Shown: positions 42,034 through 53,741 of the stretch, piece by piece
Position numbering within the stretch: the stretch's first letter is position 1
Layout of the letters: every line of letters starts with the position of its first letter
Assembly (NCBI GenBank): GCA_002049455.2
Contig: KV918779.1
Span: 418,511-482,510 of the forward strand
Origin: Porphyra umbilicalis
Lineage: Eukaryota; Rhodophyta; Bangiophyceae; Bangiales; Bangiaceae
Direction: 5' to 3'
DNA: 64,000 nt
Notes under the pieces: generated by a model
Database searches by the model: none
Told to the model about the DNA's origin: nothing
The model's input: only the letters and a program-made list of their open reading frames with translations
Position numbers and translations under genes: made by a program

Positions 42034-44309
42034 CGTCGTAGACAACCATGCGTCCCCGGGGATGGCCAGCGTTGCTAACGAGCGGCAATCCCGCTCAGGG
42101 CCGTCACCCGCCGCTGGGCCTCTGCCATCGCTGTCGCCTTTACGACACGGTGATGGACAGGCCGCGTGCGCCGACGCCCGGCATGAACGTCGCCCCTCCC
42201 CCTCCTCAACGGAGCCGACCGTGGCGGCTTTGCCGCCGCGAGCATGCATCGCTCCGAGCCGGCCCTCCCCCTCCGGGGCGGGGCGCTGGTCACGAATCAG
42301 CGCCCGCCCCAGAGGGACGGCTCGTTGCTACGTGTGCCGGCGGTGCCGGATCCATCGGCTCGATCTCGGGTTGGGGGAAGAGGACGGCGACGCCGATGTC
42401 CGCCCGCCGCGCCGCCAAATCCGATCGCGTCGAAGACGCCCTGGATCGGTCGCCGTCAGCGACTCAGTCGTCGACGCCGCAACCGCAACGCCGCCGTCGT
42501 CGAGGACCGTCCGACGCCAGGGATGCCCCGCGCTGCCAACGCGCGTCCATCCCTTCAGGGGCGTCACCCGTCGCCGTGCCCGTGCCCGCGCCGTCGTCCC
42601 CACGACCAGGGGACGAACGGGCCGCGTGCACCGACGCCCGGCATGGGCGTCGCCCCTCCCCCTCCTCAACGGGGCCAACCGTGGTGGCTTTGCCGCCGCG
42701 AGCATGCATCGCTCCGAGCCGTATCGCGCCCTTCGGGGCGGGGCGCTGGTCACCAATCAGCGCCCGCCCCAGAGGGACGGCTCGTTGCCACGCGTGCCGG
42801 CGGTGCCGGTTCCGTCGGCTCGATCTTGGGTCGGGGGAAGGCGACGGCGACGCCGATGTCCGCCCGTCGTGCCGCCAAATCCGATCGCGTCGAAGACGCC
42901 CTGGATCAGTCGCCGTCAGCGACTCAGTCGTCGACGCCGCAACCGCAACGCCGCCGTCGTCGAGGACCGTCCGTCTTCGGGGATGCCCCGCGCTGCCAAC
43001 GCGCGTCCATCCCTTTCAGGGGCGTCACCCGTCGCCGTGCCCGTGCCCGCGCGGTCGTCCCCACGACCAGGGGACAAACGGGCCGCGTGCGCCGACGCCC
43101 GGCACGGGCGTCGCCTCTCCCCCTCCTCAACGGAGCCGACCGTGGCGGCTTTGCCGCCGCGAGCATGCATCGCTCCGAGCTGGTCCTCCCCCTCCGGGGC
43201 GGGGCGCTGGTCACGAATCAGCGCCCGCCCCAGAGGGCCGGCTCGTTGCTACGCGTGCCGGCGGTGCCGGATCCGTCGGCTCGATGTCGGGTTGGGGGAA
43301 GAGGACGGCGACGCCGATGTGCGCCCGTCGCGCCGCCGAACGCGATCGCGTCGACGACGCCAGTGATCGGTCGCCGCCAGCGACTCCGGCGTCCACGCCG
43401 CCGACGCGCCGCCGCCGTCGTAGACAACCATGCGTCCCCGGGGATGGCCAGCGTTGCTAACGAGCGGCAATCCCGCTCAGGGCCGTCACCCGCCGCTGGG
43501 CCTCTGCCATCGCTGTCGCCTTTACGACACGGTGATGGACAGGCCGCGTGCGCCGACGCCCGGCATGAACGTCGCCCCTCCCCCTCCTCAACGGAGCCGA
43601 CCGTGGCGGCTTTGCCGCCGCGAGCATGCATCGCTCCGAGCCGGCCCTCCCCCTCCGGGGCGGGGCGCTGGTCACGAATCAGCGCCCGCCCCAGAGGGAC
43701 GGCTCGTTGCTACGTGTGCCGGCGGTGCCGGATCCATCGGCTCGATCTCGGGTTGGGGGAAGAGGACGGCGACGCCGATGTCCGCCCGCCGCGCCGCCAA
43801 ATCCGATCGCGTCGAAGACGCCCTGGATCGGTCGCCGTCAGCGACTCAGTCGTCGACGCCGCAACCGCAACGCCGCCGTCGTCGAGGACCGTCCGACGCC
43901 AGGGATGCCCCGCGCTGCCAACGCGCGTCCATCCCTTTCAGGGGCGTCACCCGTCGCCGTGCCCGTGCCCGCGCCGTCGTCCCCACGACCAGGGGACGAA
44001 CGGGCCGCGTGCACCGACGCCCGGCATGGGCGTCGCCCCTCCCCCTCCTCAACGGGGCCAACCGTGGTGGCTTTGCCGCCGCGAGCATGCATCGCTCCGA
44101 GCCGTATCGCTCCCTTCGGGGCGGGGCGCTGGTCACCAATCAGCGCCCGCCCCAGAGGGACGGCTCGTTGCCACGCGTGCCGGCGGTGCCGGTTCCGTCG
44201 GCTCGATCTTGGGTCGGGGGAAGGCGACGGCGACGCCGATGTCCGCCCGTCGTGCCGCCGAATGCGATCGCGTCGACGACGCCCTTGATCGGTCGCTGTC
44301 AACGACTCA
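42034..44309. repeat. 461-bp satellite, about five units, three-unit higher-order repeat
   Basis: The marker AGCATGCATCGCTCCGAG occurs at 42241, 42701, 43162, 43623 and 44084, i.e. every 460-461 bp. Units 1 and 4, and 2 and 5, are nearly identical over the whole unit (offset 1382-1383 bp), while adjacent units differ more. The array is therefore a higher-order repeat of three units. Because 461 is not a multiple of three, long open frames pass through all three phases of the unit in turn and are not credible proteins. The array is cut at 44309 by a copia LTR. Confidence 0.92.
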
Positions 44310-44728
44310 TGTTGAATCGCAGTGGGGATAGGGGTTGGGGGGACCACGGTGAAGTGGTTGAGTGGCTTGAGCTTGTGTGTGTGTGTGCGAACGTGCTTTG
44401 TTGGTTGTCCTAAGGTTCGCCCGCCTCTCCCAACCGAGAGCACTTCTCAAATAGTCCCCACCGGCCCAAGTGCTCCCCCCTCTCGCGCCCACACCGACGC
44501 CCACGCCCTCGCACCAAATCGAATCACTCACCAAATCAAAAGCCACTAGAGCAAAGCGAAGATCAAATCCAAAACATGCCAAAAGTAACGCCCCAAGATC
44601 ACCCAACACGAATGTGTGCAACTTGACCACGTCTTGCAAATGTACCATGTGGGGTACCATAAGGGTCACCGACCATTATCCATCCGCGAACCGCCAGTGG
44701 AGCCGGCGACGAGCATCACAGGCCAACA
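44310..44728 (-). repeat. Copia family A LTR, array copy a
   Basis: 419 bp, starts TGTTGAATCG and ends GGCCAACA. It has an extra G in the GGGGGG run near 44335 compared with copy 1. Confidence 0.93.
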
Positions 44729-44763
44729 CCCCTCCTTGCTTGTTGCCGCGGCGGTTCTTGTAT

Positions 44764-47700
44764 TCAGCAAAGCCCCATGGCCTCGACATGCTTGTCGTGC
44801 TTGGTCTTGCCGAGCTCCTTCGTCATCGGGTCCGCCACCATGTCGTCCGTTGCACAATGCTCCAGTGTCACCTTGTCCGTCGTGATGGCCTCGCGCACAA
44901 AGTGGTATCGAATGTCGATGTGCTTGGTGCGCTTGTGCTCGACGGGGTTCTTGGAGAAGTCAATGCACCCGCTGTTGTCGACCTTGATGTTGATTGGCCC
45001 GCCCGAGATCGCTGACCGCAGCCCTTGAGTTGCAACGCTTTGCACGAGCTTGTTTAGCCAAACAGCTTCCTTGCTGGCCTCACATAGAGCCATGTACTCG
45101 GCTTCCATCGTCGACAGCGCCACCGTCTTCTGCAACTTAGAACCCCAGCTGACGGCTGCTCCGCCAAAGATCAAGGTGAAGCCCGTCGTAGAACGTCGCG
45201 TCTCGTGGTCACCCGCCCAGTCGGCATCACTAAAGCCTTGTAGAACACAGGAAGAGTTCTTGTCGAAGACCAGCCCCTTGTCCATCGAACCCTTGACGTA
45301 CCGTAGAACGCGCTTAATCGCCGCCCAATGCTCCTTGCCGTAGCACGAGACAAAACGACTCAGCTTCCCGATAGCGAAGGCGAGGTCAGGACGTGTCCCG
45401 ACCATCAGGTACATAAGACTGCCGACAGCTTCGCGGTAGGGCAGCACGTCGTCGCTCTCGTCGGCCTTGACCAGCTGCAGGCCCACCTCCAGCGGTGTTC
45501 CGATCGGGTTGCACTCCGCCATCCCGAACTTTTCCAGCACTTGCGCCGCGTACGTGCCCTGCGACAGCTTGAGGGTGCCCAACGCCTTGTCACGTCTAAT
45601 ATCTAGCCCGAGGATGACCTTCGCCTCTCCCAGGTCCTTCATCTCAAAACGCTTGTGCAGAGCGTCCTTAATCTTGTAGATCGCCGCCAGGCTTGATGCC
45701 ACCAAAAGAAGATCGTCGACGTACACCAGGACGATGATGATTTCGCCGTCATCCATAAGGAGGTAGAGGCATGCATCTGGGTCAATGTTGACAACCCCCT
45801 GCGACTTGAGGAAGTCGTCCAGCTTGGCGTACCACATCTTGGGGGCTTGCTTCAGCCCATACAGCGCTTGAAGGAGACGACACACCTTGTCAGGATACGT
45901 CGGATCCACAAAGCCGTCTGGCTGCTCCATGTAGACCTCCTCGTCAAGGTCGCCGTTGAGGGATGCCGTCTTGACGTCCATCTGATATAGCTCCCACCCG
46001 TTCGCCGCCGTCATCGCCAGGATGCATCGAATGGTGGTGAACTTGGCCACCGGCGCGAAAGTCTCGTTGAAGTCGAGCCCCTTGATCTGCCGGTTCCCCA
46101 TGAAGCACAGGCGCGCCTTGTGCCGCGTCGTGTTGTTCCCGTTTTTGTCAACCTCGTTCTTGACCTTGTAAACCCACTTGCCCTTCAGCACGCGTCGACT
46201 GGCCGGGCGATCCGTCAAGCGCCAAGTCTTGTTCTTGCGGATGGCCTCCATCTCCTTGTCCATTGCAATCTTCCACTTAGCCGATTCTTGCTTTTGAACG
46301 GCTTGCACGTACGTCGTGGGCGCCTCGTGAGCAACCAGGCTCACCGGTCGCCAGTACTCGACAGGTGGCCGCCGCGCTCTGCCGCTCCGACGCAGCGTGT
46401 CTTGAGAGCCGCCACTACCTTGATTGTCGTCCGCGGACTTGTCAGATCCATCGTCTTGCTTGTAATCCTTGTCGTCATTGTCAGCATCTACGTCTTCGCC
46501 GTAGCTTGCAGAACGCAAGCCCGTCCCGACTTAGACAACTTTGTCTTCGGGAAGCTCATCCGCAATTCTTGGACCTCGCTTACGTTCGTCTCGGCGAACA
46601 CGACGCTTCGTGCCTTGACGACCTTGCCGTCGACGAGGATGACCTTGTACGCCTTGCTGCCGTCGGGATAGCCTAAGAAGACGCCCTTCGCTGCCTTGTC
46701 GCCAAACTTGCCGTCGATGTGACTCTTGTGCAGCACGACCCAGCATGTCGACCCAAACACCCGCATGTGGCTTACGTTGGGCTTATTCCCGGTCCACAGC
46801 TCAAAAGGCGTCTTGCCAACGGAAAGCGCCCGGCTGGTGACACGGTTCTTGATGTACACCGCCGTCTTGGTGGCATCCGCCCCAAGGTCCTGATCGACGT
46901 CCTTGTGTCGCATCATGGTGCGAGCCATCTCCACGAGAACTCGGTTGAGACGCTCAGCAACTCCGTTCTGCTGCGGCGTGTCGGGCACCGTGGTCTGGTG
47001 CGTCGTGCCGTTCTCATCGTGAAGAGCCTTGAATGCGTTCGACACGTACTCGAAGCCATTGTCGGATCGCAGGATCTTGATTTTGGTTCCCGTGTGCAGC
47101 TGGGCCTTAGTCAGCCACTTCTTGTACTCAGAGAGCAGATCGCTCTTCTTCTGCAGGAAGACCACGTCGGTCCAACGGGAGAAGTCGTCGGTGAAGGTGC
47201 CAAAGTAGAGCGCACCGCCACGCGACGGCTCCGACATTGGCCCGCCCAGGTCCGAGTGCACAAGCTGCAGGCGCTTGGTCACTCGACCTCCTCCTGCACT
47301 AGGTGTAGGCGTCATAGCCGCCTTTCCATACACGCACGGCTCGCAGACGTCCTTGACCGCCATGGAAGAGCACTTGAGTCCATTGATGTCCTTGTTCTTG
47401 ATCATCCGCTAACGCCAGCCACGTTGACGTGCCCAAGGCGCTCATGCCAGAGCTGAAGAGAGGCCACCGCAGCAATATCCGACAGTGGGGCCATGTCCAG
47501 GTGGTAGAGCCCGTTCTTACGAGTGCTGCACGCAGCCGTCTTCTTGTTCATCTTGATGATCGTCTTACCGCCCTTGAATGACACTTCCGCCCCACGCTCC
47601 TCCATCATGCCGACCGACATGAGGTTGAAGCCCATTGTAGGAACATGGAGTACCTTCTCCAACTTGATCTTGCGCGTCTTTTCGTGAACGATGACATTGA

Positions 47701-48688
47701 GCACGACGGTTCCGACGCCCGCCGTGGCTACGGGCCCCTTGTCACCCATGGTGACGCTCCGTCCCGTGGTCGTATGGTAGTCGTCGAAGCACCCGCGCAT
47801 CCAGCACATGTGTGCAGACGCCGCAGAGTCCACAAGCCACGACTTGGATATGTCATTGGTGCCAGCTGCATTGCCCACCAGACAGATGGCGTCGTCGCTG
47901 TCGCTACCATCGTCCCGCGCAATCGCGGCCACCTTGTCCTGTCTCTGCTTCTTGGCCTTGAGCTCTGGGCAATCGCGAGAGATGTGCCCAAACGTATGGC
48001 AGTAGTAGCACTCGAACTTGGAGAGGTCACCACGGCGGCCTTGACCTCGATAGTTGGCGCCGACGAGTGCCATGTCGCCAATGCGCTTTGTCGCCGGTGA
48101 CTTGTCCGCCTGCCGCCGCTCCTCCTGAAGCAAGCGGCTCTTGACAAAGTCGAGGCTCAGCTCGTCCTCGCCCTTGGCGTCAAGAGCCACCAGCAGGTTC
48201 TCGTACTTTGACGTCAGCCCGTTGAGGACGCTCATGGCAACGTCCATCTCCGTCGCCTCGCCGCCCATGGCCTTGAGGTTCTCGCCGAGGTTGCGCACGC
48301 GGTTGATGTAGGCCAGCATGCCCTCGCCGACGGTTATTTCGACGGTGTAGAACTCGCGTCTCGCCTTCATCTTGTTCATCAAACTCTTGCGCTGGAACAC
48401 ACCTTGCAGCGTCGACCACATTTTCGCCGTCGTCTTGCAGCCCGACACGTGCTCGAGCTGCTCAGACCCAAGGGTGAGCCCGATGATGGCGCTCGCCTTC
48501 GTGTCTGGACGCTTCCACACCGCCAACTCGCGGGTCTCCGCGTCCGTCGGCTTGCCGTCTTCGTCAAGCATATCGTCCAGGTCGCGCAGCGCGAGGACCA
48601 TCTTAATGCGCTGACGCCACTCGTGGAAGTTCGTTTCAGTCAATTTGTCGATCCTGATGCCGCCCATGCCGGCAGCGCCTCCGTCCAT
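44764..48688 (-). pseudogene. Copia family A gag-pol, two frameshifts
   Basis: Starts with ATG 48688 (MDGGAAGMGGIRIDK). The same domain series as at 37049-40975 is recognisable: Gag with CYYCHTFGHISRDC, protease WLVDSAASAH, integrase, RT with YVDD near 45710-45720, RNase H. It is broken by loss of one base near 47410 (CGCTAACG here, CGCTTAACG in the other copies) between the integrase zinc region and core. A second phase change lies near 46500-46560, between integrase and RT, where about three bases are missing relative to copy 1 and a stop appears. The RT/RNase H part (46518-44764) is an open frame of 584 residues and retains AAG at the position that is TAG in copy 1. Confidence 0.93.
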
Positions 48689-48835
48689 GATGTCTTCTTG
48701 TCGTAGCGCCCAACCTTGCCGAGCCGTGCGCCTTGACCGTCACGTCCTTGAACCACCTTGACCTCGTCCTCTTGGCACTTGCCGCGACCGCCGCGACACC
48801 AGCTGGCACACCTTGCTCTTGTCACAGCCCCGGCT

Positions 48836-48849
48836 CTGGGCCCATAACC
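48836..48849 (-). promoter_or_regulatory. Half-tRNA primer-binding site, array copy 2
   Basis: CTGGGCCCATAACC on the plus strand next to the middle LTR, identical to copy 1. Confidence 0.7.
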
Positions 48850-49268
48850 TGTTGAATCGCAGTGGGGATAGGGGTTGGGGGGACCACGGTGAAGTGGTTG
48901 AGTGGCTTGAGCTTGTGTGTGTGTGTGCGAACGTGCTTTGTTGGTTGTCGTAAGGTTCGCCCGCCTCTCCCAACCGAGAGCACTTCTCAAATAGTCCCCA
49001 CCGGCCCAAGTGCTCCCCCCTCTCGCGCCCACACCGACGCCCACGCCCTCGCACCAAATCGAATCACTCACCAAATCAAAAGCCACTAGAGCAAAGCGAG
49101 GATCAAATCCAAAACATGCCAAAAGTAACGCCCCAAGATCACCCAACACGAATGTGTGCAACTTGACCACGTCTTGCAAATGTACCATGTGGGGTACCAT
49201 AAGGGTCACCGACCATTATCCATCCGCGAACCGCCAGTGGAGCCGGCGACGAGCATCATAGTCCAACA
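48850..49268 (-). repeat. Copia family A LTR, array copy b (shared)
   Basis: 419 bp. It serves as 5' LTR for the left internal region and as 3' LTR for the right one. Confidence 0.93.
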
Positions 49269-49303
49269 CTCCTCCTTGCTTGTTGCCGCGGTGGTTCTTG
49301 TAT

Positions 49304-52300
49304 TCAGCAAAGACTCATGGCCTTGACATGCTTGTCGTGCTTGGTCTTGCCCAGCTCCTTCGTCACCGGGTCCGCCACCATATCGTCAGTTGCACAATGC
49401 TCCAGTGTCACCTTGTCCGTCTTGATGGCCTTGCGCACGAAGTGGTATCGAATGTCAATGTGCTTGGTGCGCTGGTGCTCGACGGGGTTCTTGGAGAAGT
49501 CAATGCACCCGCTGTTGTTGACCTTGATGTTCAAGGGGCCGCCCGAGGTTGCTGTCCGCAGCCATGTACTCAGCTTCCCTCGTCGACAGCGCCACCGTCT
49601 TCTACACCTAAGAACCCCAGCTGACGGATGCTTCGCCAAAGGTGACTGTGAAGCCCGTCGTAGAACGTCGCGTCTCGTGGTCACCCGCCCAGTCGGCATC
49701 ACTATAGCATTGTAGAACACAGGAAGAGTTCTTGTCGAATACCAGCCCCTTGTCCATCGAACCCTTGACGTACCGTAGAACGCGCTTAATCGCCGCCCAA
49801 TGCTCCTTGCCGTAGCACGAGACAAACCGACTCAGCTTCCCGATGGCAAAGGCGAGGTCAGGACGCGTCCCGACCATCAGGTACATCAGACTGCCGACGG
49901 CTTCGCCGTAGGGCAGCGCGTCGTCGCTCTCGTTGGCCTTGACCAGCTGCAGGCCCACCTCCAGCGGCGTTCCGATCGGGTTGCACTCCGCCATCCCGAA
50001 CTTCTCCAGCACTTGCCCCACGTACTTGCCCTGCGACAGCTTGAGGGTGCCCAACGCCTTGTCACGTCTTATCTCTAGCCCGAGGATGACCTTCGCCTCG
50101 CCCAGGTCTTTCATCTCAAAACGCTTGTGCAGAGCGTCCTTAATCTTGTAGATCGCCGCCAGGCTTGATGCCACCAAAAGAAGATCGTCGACGTACACCA
50201 GGACGATGATGATTTCGCCGTCATCCATAAGGAGGTAGAGGCATGAACTCGGGTCAATGTCGTCAAACTCCTGCGACTTGAGGAAGTCGTCAAGCTTGGC
50301 GTACCACATCTTGGGGGCTTGCTTCAGCCCATACAGCGCTTGGAGGAGACGACACATCTTGTCAGGATACGTCGGATCCACAAAGCCGTCTGGCTGCTCC
50401 ATGTAGACCTCCTCGTCAAGGTCGCCGTTGAGGGATGCCGTCTTGACGTCCATCTGATATAGCTCCCACCCGTTCGCCGCCGTCATCGCCAGGATGCATC
50501 GAATGGTGGTGAACTTGGCCACCGGCGCGAAAGTCTCGTTGAAGTCGAGCCCCTTGATCTGCCGGTTCCCCATGAAGCACAGGCGCGCCTTGTGCCGCGT
50601 CGTGTTGTTCCCGTTTTTGTCAACCTCGTTCTTGACCTTGTAAACCCACTTGCCCTTCAGCACGCGTCGACTGGCCGGGCGATCCGTCAAGCGCCAAGTC
50701 TTGTTCTTGCGGATGGCCTCCATCTCCTTGTCCATTGCAATCTTCCACTTAGCCGATTCTTGCTTTTGAACGGCTTGCACGTACGTCGTGGACGCCTCGT
50801 GAGCAACCAGGCTCACCGGGCGCCAGTACTCGACAGGTGGTCGCCGCGCTCTGCCGCTCCGACGCAGCGTGTCTTGAGAGCCGCCACTACCTTGATTGTC
50901 GTCCGCGGACTTGTCAGATCCATCGTCTTGCTTGTAATCCTTGTCGTCATTGTCAGCATCTACGTCTTCGCCGTAGCTTGCAGAACGCAAGCCCGTCCCG
51001 ACTTAGACAACTTTGTCTTCGGGAAGCTCATCCGCAATTCTTGGACCTCGCTTACGTTCGTCTCGGCGAACACGACGCTTCGTGCCTTGACGACCTTGCC
51101 GTCGACGAGGATGACCTTGTACGCCATGCTGCCGTCGGGGTAGCCTAAGAAGACGCCCTTCGCCGCCTTGTCGCCAAACGTGCCGTCGATGTGACTCTTG
51201 TGCAGCACCACCCAGCATGTTGACCCAAACACCCGCATGTGGCTTACGTTGGGCTTATTCCCGGTCCACAGCTCAAAAGGCGTCTTGCCAACGGAAAGCG
51301 CCCGGCTGGTGACGCGGTTCTTGATGTACACCGCCGTCTTGATGGCATCCGCCCAAAGACCCTGATCGACGTCCTTGTGTCGCATCATGGTGCGAGCCAT
51401 CTCCGCCAGAACTCGGTTGAGACGCTCAGCAACTCCGTTCTGCTGCGGCGTGTCGGGCACCGTGGTCTGGTGCGTCGTGCCGTTCTCATCGTGAAGAGCC
51501 TTGAATGCGTTCGACACGTACTCGAAGCCATTGTCGGATCGCAGGATCTTGATTCTAGTTCCCGTGTGCAGCTGGACCTTAGTCAGCCACTTCTTGTACT
51601 CAGAGAGCAGATAGCTGTTCTTTTGCAGGAAGACCACGTCGGTTCAGCGGGAGAAGTAGCCGGTGAAGGTGCCGAAGTAGAGCGCACCGCCACGCGACGG
51701 CTCCGACATTGGCCCGCCCAGGTCCAAGTGCACGCGCTGCAAGCGCTTGGTCACTCGACCTCCTCCTGCTCTAGGCATAGGCGTCATAGCCGCCTTCCCA
51801 TACACGCACGGCTCGCAGACGTCCTTGACCGCCATGGAAGAGCACTTGAGTCCATTGATGTCCTTGTTCTTGATCATCCGCTTAACGCCAGCCACGTTGA
51901 CGTGCCCAAGGCGCTCATGCCAGAGCTGAAGAGAGGCCACCGCAGCAATATCCGACAGTGGGGCCATGTCCAGGTGGTAGAGCCCGTTCTTACGAGTGCC
52001 GCACGCAGCCGTCTTCTTGTTCATCTTGATGATCGTCTTACCGCCCTTGAATGACACTTCCGCCCCACGCTCCTCCATCATGCCGACCGACATGAGGTTG
52101 AAGCCCATTGTAGGAACATGGAGTACCTTCTCCAACTTGATCTTGCGCGTCTTTTCGTGAACGATGACATTGAGCACGACGGTTCCGACGCCCGCCGTGG
52201 CTACGGGCCCCTTGTCACCCATGGTGACGCTCCGTCCCGTGGTCGTGTGGTAGCCGTCGAAGCACCCGCGCATCCAGCACATGTGTGCCGACGCCGCAGA

Positions 52301-53161
52301 GTCCACAAGCCACGACTTGGAGATGTCATCGGTGTCAGCTGCATTGCCCACGAGACAAATGGCGTCGTCGCTGTCGCTACCATCGTCAGCCGCAATCGCG
52401 GCCACTTTGTCCTGTCTCTGCTTCTTGGCCTTGAGCTCTGGGCAATCGCGAGAGATGTGCCCAAACGTATGGCAGAAGTAGCACTCGATCGTGGAGAGGT
52501 CACCACGGCGGCCTTGACCTCGATAGTTGGCGCCGACGAGTGCCATGTCGCCAATGCGCTTTGTCGCCGGTGACTTGTCCGCCTGCCGCCGCTCCTCCTG
52601 AAGCAAGCGGCTCTTGACAAAGTCGAGGCTCAGCTCGTCCTCGCCCTTGGCGTCAAGAGCCACCAGCAGGTTCTCGTACTTTGACGTCAGCCCGTTGAGG
52701 ACGCTCATGGCAACGTCCATCTCCGTCGCCTCGCCGCCCATGGCCTTGAGGTTCTCGCCGAGGTTGCGCACGCGGTTGATGTAGGCCAGCATGCCCTCGC
52801 CGACGGTTATTTCGACGGTGTAGAACTCGCGTCGCGCCTTCACATTGTTCATCGAACTCTTGCACTGGAAGATACCTTGCAGCGTCGACCATATTTCCGT
52901 CGTCGTCTTGCAGCCCGACACGTGCTCGAGCAGCTCAGACCCAAGGGTGAGCCCGATGATGGCGCTCGCCTTCGTGTCTCGACGCTTCCACACCGCCAAC
53001 TCGCGGGTCTCCGCATCCGTCGGCTTGCCGTCTTCGTCAAGCGTATCGTCCAGGTCGCGCAGCGCGAGGACCATGTTTATGCGCTGACGCCACTCGTGGA
53101 AGTTCGTTTCCGTCAACTTGTCGATCCTGATGCCGCCCATGCCAGCAGCGCCTCCGTTCAT
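49304..53161 (-). pseudogene. Copia family A gag-pol, multiply broken
   Basis: ATG at 53161 (MNGGAAGMGGIRIDK). Gag, protease and the integrase N-terminus are open down to 51644, where a stop (TGA, plus-strand TCA near 51644) replaces a Trp of the core segment SRWTDVVF. The integrase core follows at 51637-50960, RT plus part of RNase H at 50990-49608, and the RNase H end at 49825-49304 in another phase. The zinc knuckle has lost its second Cys-spacing residue pattern only slightly (CYFCHTFGHISRDC is intact). About 73 bp are missing near 49562 relative to the sister copy, removing part of RNase H. The copy is non-functional. Confidence 0.92.
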
Positions 53162-53308
53162 GATGTCGTCTTGTCGTGGCGCCCAACCTTGCCGAGCCGT
53201 GCGCCTTGACCGTCACGTCCTTGAACCACCTTGACCTCGTCCTCTTGGCACTTGCCGCGACCTCCGCGACACCAGCCGACACACCTTGCTCTTGTCACAG
53301 CCCCGGCT

Positions 53309-53322
53309 CTGGGCCCAAAACC
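53309..53322 (-). promoter_or_regulatory. Half-tRNA primer-binding site, array copy 3
   Basis: CTGGGCCCAAAACC on the plus strand. One base of the anticodon match is changed (T to A) relative to the other two copies, so priming may be weakened. Confidence 0.65.
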
Positions 53323-53741
53323 TGTTGAATCGCAGTGGGGATAGGGGTTGGGGGGACCACGGTGAAGAGGTTGAGTGGCTTGAGCTTGCGTGTGTGTGTG
53401 CGAAAGTGCTTTGTTGGTTGTCGTAAGGATCGCCCGCCTCTCGCAACCGAGAGCACCTCTCAAATAGTCCCCACCGGCCCAAGTGCTCCCCCCTCTCGCG
53501 CCCACACCGTCGCCCACGCCCTCGCACCAAATCGAATCACTCACCAAATCAAAAGCCACTAGAGCAAAGCGAAGATCAAATCAAAAGCATGCCAAAAGTA
53601 ACGCCCCAAGATGACCCAACACAAATGTGTGCAACTTGACCACGTCTTGCAAATGTACCATGTGGGGTACCATAAGGGTCACCGACCATCGTCCAACCGC
53701 TAACCGCCAGTGGAGTCGAGGACGAGAATCACAGTCCATCA
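53323..53741 (-). repeat. Copia family A LTR, array copy c
   Basis: 419 bp, starts TGTTGAATCG but ends CCATCA instead of CCAACA. It is the most diverged of the family LTRs here. Confidence 0.92.

Larger units (their letters stand above)
44310..53741 (-). mobile_element. Copia family A tandem array: LTR-internal-LTR-internal-LTR
   Basis: Three 419-bp LTRs (44310, 48850, 53323) alternate with two internal regions of the same family as 36596-41554, all in reverse orientation. The outer flanks do not match: ACTCA before 44310 and GGGGC after 53741. The left flank is satellite and the right flank is not. A single insertion would leave a duplication, so the structure probably arose by recombination between two elements. 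Both internal regions are defective. Confidence 0.92.

Noticed and set aside
42244-44331. 695-codon open frame across the satellite
   Set aside because: The 461-bp unit is not a multiple of three, so the frame simply cycles through three different translations of one unit. Other phases are open too.
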